This document shows positions 1-6,285 of a stretch of 9,183 bases of DNA, in pieces. The number at the start of each line of letters is the position of its first letter. Within the stretch, counting starts at the first letter, position 1. The notes under the pieces were generated by a model, which was not told where the DNA came from, made no database searches, and worked only from the letters and a program-made list of their open reading frames with translations. The translations under genes were made by a program, and so were the position numbers. This DNA comes from an uncultured Ruminococcus sp. (GTDB lineage Bacteria > Bacillota > Clostridia > Oscillospirales > Ruminococcaceae). The stretch covers positions 1-9,183 of the forward strand of contig CAMWLD010000066.1 of assembly GCA_947175005.1 (NCBI GenBank), given 5' to 3'.

Positions 1-4
1 GCAT
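1..4 (-). CDS. 5' end of an unidentified gene leaving the left edge
   Basis: An ATG reads leftward from position 4 and is preceded by a strong Shine-Dalgarno (GGAGG at 13-17, 8 nt spacing). Only the start codon and one further base lie inside the window, so the product cannot be named. It lies downstream of the hemerythrin gene on the same strand, about 98 bp from its stop. It could be cotranscribed with that gene, since I see no convincing hairpin terminator or consensus promoter in the gap. The call rests only on the start and ribosome site. Confidence 0.55.
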
Positions 5-12
5 AAATATTT

Positions 13-17
13 CCTCC
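13..17 (-). promoter_or_regulatory. Shine-Dalgarno of the left-edge gene
   Basis: GGAGG on the minus strand, in the wider context TCCGGAGGAA, sits 8 nt before an ATG at 4-2. It matches the quality and spacing of the other ribosome sites here (hemerythrin, secF) and is the main evidence that a gene starts at the edge. Confidence 0.6.
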
Positions 18-101
18 GGATATTAATAATGATTACTTTTAAAATTTTTATTCGGACAAATATATTTTTGACAGAAAATACAAAAAATCCGCCCTTAAAA
101 A

Positions 102-1031
102 TCATTGCTCCCCAGTCTCATTTCCGTTAATAAATTTCGGCTTTTTCCGAATGCAAAATGCCAGATACCCGTTAGCCGTCTGCCATAAAAGAGTGTAGTC
201 GGGGTAAACATTTTCAAAGCTGTCATAAAAATCCTTGCTCTTTATCACATTCCCCGATATCTCCGTGAGAGAGCCGGAAATAAACGCCTTTATAACAGTC
301 GAATTAATGGAGTGAAATATCTCGTAAACCATAGGCGCCATGACCTCTTCAAGCTCCAGTACCTTCGGATCCAAAAGCTTTTTGGCGCTCTTCTCGATAA
401 CCGTTTCCTCGGCAGCAGTCGTCACAGAGTAAACTACCCCATTCTCCGCCTCAAATTCATTATTGCAGCAATATATTTTTTTCAGTTCATGCCCCGAATA
501 CTTCCTGCTGACCAGCACAGGCGCCGTGTGAAAAAGCCCGCTGATAACAATGCGCAGTATTTCCTCCAGTTTTGCCGTGTCCTCATCATTCTCATGCCTG
601 CGCCACTTGCTCTGCACCCTGCCCGTCATAGTCTGATCTTCGATAAGCACATGAGCCACCAGCCACCCCGCGCATACTCCCACAAAGTGCTCAACGGATT
701 CCTCCGAATAATCGTTTTCGATCATCTCAGCCTCCAAAGCAGGCACTACCACATCGCGCATATTGTCATGTATCTTCTTGTGAATTTTATACCCGGGATA
801 ATTTGACGAAAGCTGATAAGCCTCTTCTTCTTCAAAGTGCTTGACCGTGTAATTTTTGAGAAATTTCACAGCCTCAATGCAGGTCATTTTGTTCCTTACA
901 TAATTGCCGTCCACAAAGTTCCTTATAATGCGGCTGACAATCGCAAAAAGCTGCCTGTGAGCGTCGTCAATGACCTTAACCCCGAGAGAATACTCTTCGC
1001 TCCACTCGAAATATGTATGCTCGATATTCAT
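102..1031 (-). CDS. Bacteriohemerythrin with C-terminal CheX-like domain
   Basis: 309 residues. Residues about 5-140 form a hemerythrin four-helix bundle, a di-iron site that reversibly binds O2. All seven expected ligands are visible at the usual spacing: H25, H65, E69 (in HFEEEE), H84, H88, H127 and D132; the family signature W10 and the D23-A-H25 context are also present. Residues about 152-297 resemble the CheX/CheC-like phosphatase fold. The best match runs from VVYSVTTAAEE through LLDPKVLELEEVM to YEIFHSIN (236-243). In true CheX the helix motif is ExxN; here it reads E237-I-F-H240, so the catalytic Asn is replaced by His and CheY-P phosphatase activity is doubtful. There is no signal peptide, so it should be cytosolic. 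The ATG has a GGAGG at 1040-1044 with 8 nt spacing and its own consensus promoter. A role in O2 sensing, storage or delivery linked to signalling is inference. The hemerythrin call is very secure; the CheX-like call is moderate. Confidence 0.94.
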   Translation of the reverse strand: MNIEHTYFEWSEEYSLGVKVIDDAHRQLFAIVSRIIRNFVDGNYVRNKMTCIEAVKFLKNYTVKHFEEEEAYQLSSNYPGYKIHKKIHDNMRDVVVPALEAEMIENDYSEESVEHFVGVCAGWLVAHVLIEDQTMTGRVQSKWRRHENDEDTAKLEEILRIVISGLFHTAPVLVSRKYSGHELKKIYCCNNEFEAENGVVYSVTTAAEETVIEKSAKKLLDPKVLELEEVMAPMVYEIFHSINSTVIKAFISGSLTEISGNVIKSKDFYDSFENVYPDYTLLWQTANGYLAFCIRKKPKFINGNETGEQ

Positions 1032-1039
1032 AAAATTAT

Positions 1040-1044
1040 CCTCC
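1040..1044 (-). promoter_or_regulatory. Shine-Dalgarno of the hemerythrin gene
   Basis: GGAGG on the minus strand, within CGGAGGA (1039-1045), 8 nt from the ATG at 1031. It confirms the chosen start. Confidence 0.85.
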
Positions 1045-1069
1045 GAAATTTAACATATATAATGCTTTA

Positions 1070-1098
1070 ATTATACTATATCCTCACCAAAAAGTCAA
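1070..1098 (-). promoter_or_regulatory. Sigma-A promoter of the hemerythrin gene
   Basis: On the minus strand, a -35 TTGACT (1098-1093) is followed after exactly 17 bp by a perfect -10 TATAAT (1075-1070). Transcription should begin near 1063, giving a leader of about 30 nt. It points away from the A2M promoter, and the ATTACA repeat array lies directly upstream of it. Confidence 0.88.
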
Positions 1099-1142
1099 GT
1101 TTTTCCGACCAAAAATCTTTCCTGCCTCAGAGCGGCCCAAAG

Positions 1143-1222
1143 ATTACAAAACGGTTAAAATGATTACAGCGGCAATTAAAACAATTACAATAAAATTACA
1201 GATAAATTACAACTTATCAACA
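1143..1222. repeat. Helically phased ATTACA (TGTAAT) direct-repeat array, candidate WalR/PhoP-type operator
   Basis: Exact ATTACA occurs at 1143-1148, 1163-1168, 1184-1189, 1195-1200 and 1206-1211. The last three are separated by exactly 5 bp (period 11); the first two lie 20-21 bp apart, about two helical turns. Degenerate copies fill the phase at 1154-1159 (GTTAAA), 1175-1180 (ATTAAA) and 1217-1222 (TCAACA). On the minus strand the core reads TGTAAT-N5-TGTAAT-N5-TGTAAT, which matches the published WalR (YycF) consensus TGTWAH-N5-TGTWAH. Read on the plus strand it resembles the TT(A/T/C)ACA direct repeats of Bacillus PhoP boxes. The array ends about 15 bp before the A2M -35. The repeats are directly visible; the regulator assignment is inference. 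Confidence 0.7.
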
Positions 1223-1236
1223 ATTTGACATAGTTA

Positions 1237-1265
1237 TTGACTTTGAATTTTTTTTATAATATAAT
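1237..1265 (+). promoter_or_regulatory. Sigma-A promoter of the A2M-MEMO operon
   Basis: A -35 TTGACT (1237-1242) and a perfect -10 TATAAT (1260-1265) are separated by 17 bp. The start should be near 1272, leaving a leader of about 60 nt. The box layout mirrors the divergent hemerythrin promoter (same TTGACT, same spacer length, same TATAAT). The phased repeat array abuts it upstream, where an OmpR-family activator would be expected to bind. Confidence 0.85.
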
Positions 1266-1286
1266 AAAAATCATAGAGAGCAAGGC

Positions 1287-1305
1287 TCAAAAACCGCGTT
1301 TTTGA
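1287..1305 (+). promoter_or_regulatory. Perfect inverted repeat in the A2M 5' leader
   Basis: TCAAAAAC (1287-1294) and GTTTTTGA (1298-1305) form an uninterrupted 8-bp stem around a 3-nt CGC centre. It lies between the predicted transcript start (about 1272) and the ribosome site (about 1319). No T-tract follows, so it is not a standard terminator. It could be a repressor operator or a weak leader hairpin; the stem is mostly A-T. The function is unknown. Confidence 0.45.
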
Positions 1306-1318
1306 AAAATAAATCAAA

Positions 1319-1323
1319 AGGGG
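1319..1323 (+). promoter_or_regulatory. Shine-Dalgarno of the A2M gene
   Basis: AGGGG, within AAAAGGGGAAA, precedes the ATG at 1333 by 9 nt. It is a reasonable but non-canonical match, weaker than the GGAGG sites of the neighbouring genes. Confidence 0.7.
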
Positions 1324-1332
1324 AAATTCACC

Positions 1333-4300
1333 ATGAAAAAGCACCGTAACCGCAGATCAAAGCTCACCGCATTATTAGCCGCAGCAGCAGCGGCAGCCAT
1401 GTCGCTGTCCGTGCTTTCGGGCTGCTCACAAACCGCTCCCGACAGCGAACCTGCCGAAAGCAATACCGAAGCAGTCTCATCCGTGGAAAATTCCTCGGTG
1501 AGCGACGCACTCACCGCCGAACCCGAGGAAACCACCCAAACCGAGGCCACCGAACCCCCTCCCCCCGTCGAGCTGCCCGAGGGCGCTGTCACCGACGTCA
1601 CGGCCGACGACTCAAAGGGCGGCTATATCTCCGCCACAACATCATTCACCCTCACATCAAAAGAGGATATGGAAGCTGACGAACTGTCGGCTCTTATAAA
1701 GCTTTCTCCCGATATCCCCTTTGAACTGGAAAAAACCAAGGAGCGCACCTATGTGCTGCATCTTTCCGACCCCATACCCGACAATAAGATACTGAAGCTT
1801 TCCCTGTCAAACGGCAGAAGCTGGGCTTTCCAGACAGCGGATATTTTCCGTATCTCGGGAGTTTTCCCCGCAAACGAGGCGGACTACGTCCCCATGAACA
1901 GCGGCATTGAGATGACATTCACCTCTCCCGTTGATGTGAGTACCGCAAAGGATAATTTCACAATTTTCCCCGAAGTCCCCGGCAGATTTGAACTGCATAA
2001 CAACGGCAAAACTCTTGTTTTCGCCCCCGAGGAAAAGCTGACAGCAAAAACCGTCTATAAAGTAAACATCTCCAAAAACCTTTCCTCTTTAAGCGGCGAT
2101 ACTCTCCCCGAGGACTATTCCTTTGAATTCCAGACCAAATCAAGCGATTCCGCCGACTATTGCTACGCCTCCCAGGGTCTTTCCGAAACCTTCATTCCCG
2201 GAGACGTTGTCTTAACGGAAATTTACGCCTCCGAGAATGTTAAAAAAGGCAACTTTGAAGTCAAGCTCTATCAATACCCCTCCTCCGCAGATTACCTTGC
2301 CCAAATGCAGCAGGTGGCAGCGGAAACAAAATCCACATTTTTTAAGGAGGACGGCATAATTATCCCTCCCTCCGATAATATGACCCTTGTTTATTCGAAA
2401 ACCGTGAAGCTGAAAGAAAACGGCAGATCAAACTGGTATCCCTCTTATTTAATGCTTCCGGACGATCTTGCCGAGGGATATTACCTTGTTAATATCCGCT
2501 CCAAAGTAGGCGATTTCGTTATCGACAGATTTATTCAGATAACCGATATTTCCGTCTATTCAGCAATTCTCCCGGGCAGCGCCGCATTTTTCGTAAACGA
2601 CGCTTCAAACGGAAACCCTGCAAACGGCGCAAAAGTAAACATAACCGACGGCGGCAAGTCCTACTCCTGCACCATTGATAAAAACGGCACAGGCAAAGCG
2701 GAGATTGACAACTCCGAACACGGCAAGTCCGTCATTACCATAGACTATAACGGCAAGACCTACATAGATTTCTTCCCCCTCCGTGACGTCTGGGAAAAGG
2801 AACTCCGCGACAATTACCTTATCTATCTTTATACCGACCGTGAGATCTACCGCACTACCGATACCGTAAACGTCTGGGGCACTGTCTACCCACGCTATCA
2901 GGGCATTTCCCCGCCGAAAGACCTGACTCTCGCAATGCACTATTACAGCGCTGACGGCGAACCCGTTCCCGTTTCTGTAAACTCCGACGGCACATTCACC
3001 GCCAAAGTCCCCGTAAACAGCGCCCGTGACGGCTGGTATGACCTTACCCTCAAATCGGGAAATGAAGAGCTTTACGAAAAATATCTCCGAATCGAGGACT
3101 ATGTAAAGCCCTCCTACAACATAGAGACCGACGGTACGGACGTGGTATTCATGGGGGCGGATAATCCCTTTGAAGTCACCCTTGACGCTTCTTATTATGA
3201 CGGCACCCCCGCCGCAGCCCTTTCCTTTGACGTAAGCGGCGCAGACGTCACCTCTGCCTCCACAGATGAAAACGGCCATATTTCCGTAACAGCAGCCCCT
3301 GGAAAGGAAGCGGAAAAAGACGCCCGACCCTCACGGAAAAGCGTAGGCTTCACCATGTCGGGAGTTGAAGACGAATATCAGAACATTTACTTCTCTTATA
3401 TAGACGTTGACCGAGACGTTTACGCAGAAATTGTGCAGGAGGGTGAAAAGGTAAGCGTTGTCACCAATCTTATCGATCCCGACAAGGTCACCAAAACCAA
3501 CTATTACTATCCCCCCGAGGAATATCTGGGCGCTCCCGCAGATACACAGGTAATTCTCATTCTGGAAAAATCCTGGAGCGAACAAATAGAAAACGGCACT
3601 TACTATGATTATCTTCAGAAGAAAACCTTTAAGAATTACAAATACATAAACCATGATGAGCCTGTAGGAACATTCGTTGTAAACACCGTAAACGGCAAGG
3701 GCGTATTTGACGGCATAGAATTTGACGATAAAAGCTCCTACAGAGGCACGCTCAAATGGACGGACACCTACGGCAACAAATGCACCGACCGTGTATGGCT
3801 CAAAAATCCCAATATCCCCGACCGCTACGACCGCAGCGAAAGCACCTATAACTACTTCTCCCTTAAAACCTCCAAGCCCTCATTTAAGGAAAATGAGACC
3901 CTTCACTTTGACCTGCAAAATAATTACAGCAATTCCGACAGCTCGGACTTTGACAAAATTTTCTATACCGTCAGCCAGTTTGACTTTATCTCCATGAACG
4001 TGGTAAACGGCATTTCCTTTGACTGCAAAATGACCGCCGACTGCATACCCAATGTGCAAATAAACGGCGCATACTTTGACGGCAGACATATCTACCCCCT
4101 CCATTCCCTTGACTATTCCGATTATGATTGGGGCAATGAAAATTATTATTACTATTACGGCGGACTTTCCTTTGACACCTCCGAAAGAAAACTTGACATA
4201 ACCGTAACCGCCGACAAGGAAACCTACGCCCCGGGGGACGAGGTAAAAATAACCGTCAAGGCAGCCGATATAAACGGCAAACCCGCCGCAAACGCCTCCG

Positions 4301-6285
4301 TATCCCTCAGCGTGGTGGACGAGGCAGTATTTGCCATAGCCCCCCAGAATCCCAATCCCCGCTATGACCTTTACCGCAGCCTTAGTATCCCATGGGTGAC
4401 CGATTATTACTCCTATATCCAGTATTCCCTTAATATGAACGGCGGCGGCGAAAAGGGCGGCGGCGGTGATGATTACAGCGTTCGTCGTGATTTCAGGGAC
4501 ACAGCCGCATTCCTGACAGGAACAACAAACAGCTCCGGCGTTGCGGAATTTACATTTAAATCTCCCGATAATATTACTTCATGGCGAGCCACCGCCCATG
4601 CTGTTTCCAAACGTGCAAACGGCGTGTATGCAGGCGTTTCCAAAGAGCCTGTTATCGTTACCCTGCCATTCTTCATAACTCCCGTTGTAAACGATACTTT
4701 CATCCAAGGGGACGACATTGCCTTTGCCGCCAAAACCACAGCGGGCAATGCGGAACTAACAGTCCACGTCGAGGGCAATGACGTAAACGAAACTGTGACC
4801 GTTCCCGAAATATCCTCCGCAAAATTCGGCAAGCTGAAAAAAGGCGATTATACAGTTACCATATCCGCAAAAAGCGGAAATGATTCAGACGCCGTGGAAC
4901 TGCCCTTCTCTGTAGTTGACACACTCCTTGAAACAGAAGTGGTGCGGGAATTTGACCTTACAAAGGATACCTTTGAAATATCCCCCCTACGCTATCCCGT
5001 AAAGCTTCTTTTCTACGATACCGAATACACCCTATATGCAAATGCCCTTTCAAAGCTTTCCTGCCTCTGGGGCGACAGAGCGGATTATAAGCTTGCCCGT
5101 GCCTTTGCCGCCAAGGAATTTGGCTGGCTTACCGAGGAAGAATATCAAGACCGCTTTACTTCCTTTAAATCAAGCGGACTCATAAGCCTCTGGAGCTATT
5201 CCGAAGACGATCCGAGGATCACCGCCCTTATTGCGGCAGCCGAACCCGAGCTTACCGCAGGGGAAGCCACAAAAACGGCATTCCGTGAAATTCTGGATAA
5301 TGAGAACAGTATTCCCGAAAATGTTTCCTCCGCATACTTAGGGCTTGCCGCCCTTGGCGAACCCGTGCTTGCAGACCTCAAGAGAACGCTCATCGAAACA
5401 GAGGGCTTTTCCGACACCGATATGCTCCGCTTTGCCGCAGCCCTCGGTATCATGGGCGATTTGAGCAGCGGCGCAGAAATTTTCGAGGACGTGTGCAGCC
5501 GCATAATGACAGGCTATACCACAAAAGACGGCGCCCCCGCCCTTAAAACAGACAGCGAGTACAACGACCTTGCCGCCCTTATGGCAGCCTCCGCCCTGAA
5601 CCTTGACCATGCAGAGCTTCTGGCGGAGCACGCTGTAGTCCACGAACAGGTTGAAGAAAGCTGCGCTCCCTATCTCATCTTCTACCTTAAAAATTACACC
5701 CCCGATTCCCGTGAAATTTCCGAACCCGCCGCTGTGGAGATCACAGCAAACGGAAAGACCGAGACCGTCACCGTAAACAGCTTCGGCAGGACATTCCGTT
5801 CACTTAACAAATCACAAGTCGAAGCTGAGGACTTCTCTGTCACCCTTAAAAACGGCAGCGTAAAATGCCTTGCCTATTATGAGGGACGTATCACCGATAA
5901 CCTTACCCCGAAGAACCTCACCGTCACCAAATCCATTCAATCGGTAAGCGGCGGATATGCCCCCGGGGCGCTCCTTAAAGTTACCGTAAACGTCAGCGGC
6001 TTCCCCGACCTCGAAAACCTCTATGCCGCCGTTGATGATGTTATCCCCTCGGGCGCAAGGTTTGTGAAATCGGGCGAGAGCTCTTATGTCAGCCGAAGCG
6101 ATATGCGTGTTTCCGGCTCTGTGTCCTATAACAACGGCGGCTACCGCCCCATGGTCTACTACATCCGCCTTGTCACACCCGGCGAATATGTGGTGGAAAG
6201 CGCCGCGGCACGGCAGGGAAACGAGCTTTGGGGCTATTCCGAGCGCCGCACCCTCACCGTCGAGGAGTACAGCGCCAATGCGTAG
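1333..6285 (+). CDS. Alpha-2-macroglobulin family lipoprotein lacking the thioester motif
   Basis: 1650 residues, within the usual size range of bacterial A2Ms. The basic N-terminus and Ala-rich hydrophobic stretch (11-28) end in lipobox L-S-G-C31, so it should be exported and lipid-anchored. Residues 32 to about 76 are a Ser/Glu/Thr/Pro linker. Next come two Big_5-like Ig domains (about 90-172 and 173-269) and macroglobulin-type beta domains. An MG2-like module starts at YLYTDREIYR (498-507) and the next follows VKPSY (591-595). The conserved S-V-V-D-E-A-V-F is at 993-1000, with a Gly-rich candidate bait segment at about 1037-1044 and the A2M signature V-R-R-D-F-R-D-T at 1049-1056. A helical TED-like region (about 1230-1500) and a C-terminal beta domain (about 1529-1647) follow. 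Where CxEQ is expected the protein reads C1244-L-W-G-D, so no Cys-Gln thioester can form. A2Ms trap proteases; here that would have to be by shape change without covalent capture (inference). First gene of a two-gene operon. Confidence 0.92.
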   Translation: MKKHRNRRSKLTALLAAAAAAAMSLSVLSGCSQTAPDSEPAESNTEAVSSVENSSVSDALTAEPEETTQTEATEPPPPVELPEGAVTDVTADDSKGGYISATTSFTLTSKEDMEADELSALIKLSPDIPFELEKTKERTYVLHLSDPIPDNKILKLSLSNGRSWAFQTADIFRISGVFPANEADYVPMNSGIEMTFTSPVDVSTAKDNFTIFPEVPGRFELHNNGKTLVFAPEEKLTAKTVYKVNISKNLSSLSGDTLPEDYSFEFQTKSSDSADYCYASQGLSETFIPGDVVLTEIYASENVKKGNFEVKLYQYPSSADYLAQMQQVAAETKSTFFKEDGIIIPPSDNMTLVYSKTVKLKENGRSNWYPSYLMLPDDLAEGYYLVNIRSKVGDFVIDRFIQITDISVYSAILPGSAAFFVNDASNGNPANGAKVNITDGGKSYSCTIDKNGTGKAEIDNSEHGKSVITIDYNGKTYIDFFPLRDVWEKELRDNYLIYLYTDREIYRTTDTVNVWGTVYPRYQGISPPKDLTLAMHYYSADGEPVPVSVNSDGTFTAKVPVNSARDGWYDLTLKSGNEELYEKYLRIEDYVKPSYNIETDGTDVVFMGADNPFEVTLDASYYDGTPAAALSFDVSGADVTSASTDENGHISVTAAPGKEAEKDARPSRKSVGFTMSGVEDEYQNIYFSYIDVDRDVYAEIVQEGEKVSVVTNLIDPDKVTKTNYYYPPEEYLGAPADTQVILILEKSWSEQIENGTYYDYLQKKTFKNYKYINHDEPVGTFVVNTVNGKGVFDGIEFDDKSSYRGTLKWTDTYGNKCTDRVWLKNPNIPDRYDRSESTYNYFSLKTSKPSFKENETLHFDLQNNYSNSDSSDFDKIFYTVSQFDFISMNVVNGISFDCKMTADCIPNVQINGAYFDGRHIYPLHSLDYSDYDWGNENYYYYYGGLSFDTSERKLDITVTADKETYAPGDEVKITVKAADINGKPAANASVSLSVVDEAVFAIAPQNPNPRYDLYRSLSIPWVTDYYSYIQYSLNMNGGGEKGGGGDDYSVRRDFRDTAAFLTGTTNSSGVAEFTFKSPDNITSWRATAHAVSKRANGVYAGVSKEPVIVTLPFFITPVVNDTFIQGDDIAFAAKTTAGNAELTVHVEGNDVNETVTVPEISSAKFGKLKKGDYTVTISAKSGNDSDAVELPFSVVDTLLETEVVREFDLTKDTFEISPLRYPVKLLFYDTEYTLYANALSKLSCLWGDRADYKLARAFAAKEFGWLTEEEYQDRFTSFKSSGLISLWSYSEDDPRITALIAAAEPELTAGEATKTAFREILDNENSIPENVSSAYLGLAALGEPVLADLKRTLIETEGFSDTDMLRFAAALGIMGDLSSGAEIFEDVCSRIMTGYTTKDGAPALKTDSEYNDLAALMAASALNLDHAELLAEHAVVHEQVEESCAPYLIFYLKNYTPDSREISEPAAVEITANGKTETVTVNSFGRTFRSLNKSQVEAEDFSVTLKNGSVKCLAYYEGRITDNLTPKNLTVTKSIQSVSGGYAPGALLKVTVNVSGFPDLENLYAAVDDVIPSGARFVKSGESSYVSRSDMRVSGSVSYNNGGYRPMVYYIRLVTPGEYVVESAAARQGNELWGYSERRTLTVEEYSANA
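6262..6267 (+). promoter_or_regulatory. Shine-Dalgarno of the MEMO lipoprotein gene, inside the A2M gene
   Basis: GAGGAG within the last codons of the A2M gene lies 10 nt before the ATG at 6278. It decides the start of the downstream gene in favour of 6278 over an upstream in-frame ATG at 6086. Confidence 0.7.

Larger units (their letters stand above)
1032..1332. other. Divergent intergenic regulatory region
   Basis: About 300 bp of AT-rich DNA separate the hemerythrin and A2M genes. It holds a consensus promoter for each gene, an array of ATTACA hexamers between the promoters, and a perfect inverted repeat in the A2M leader. I see no small ORF with a ribosome site, no tRNA or known RNA fold, and no intrinsic terminator here. 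Confidence 0.85.

Noticed and set aside
21..75. Possible promoter for the left-edge gene
   Set aside because: TTGTCC (59-54) and CTGTCA (74-69) lack an acceptable -10 at the right distance; matches are too poor to call.
82..96. Possible hemerythrin terminator (minus strand GGGCGG followed by T-tract)
   Set aside because: There is a T-tract after a GC-rich segment but no complementary left arm, so no hairpin can form.
312..806. 164-residue plus-strand reading frame over the hemerythrin gene
   Set aside because: The minus-strand frame carries all hemerythrin ligands, so this is a shadow.
1214..1222. DnaA-box-like TTATCAACA
   Set aside because: It has one mismatch to TTATCCACA, is a single copy, and no origin features or dnaA/dnaN are nearby. 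It overlaps the degenerate fourth repeat of the ATTACA array.
1225..1260. Alternative promoter using TTGACA (1225-1230) with TATAAT (1255-1260)
   Set aside because: The spacer is 24 bp, too long; TTGACT/TATAAT at 1237-1265 has an ideal 17-bp spacer.
2605..3279. 224-residue minus-strand reading frame inside the A2M gene
   Set aside because: It lies antisense within a confidently assigned gene, has low-complexity Gly/Val composition typical of antisense to this codon usage, and lacks a recognisable domain.
6086..6277. Upstream in-frame start for the MEMO gene
   Set aside because: The extra 64 residues overlap the A2M C-terminal domain in another frame, look like shadow sequence, and would mask the lipoprotein signal.
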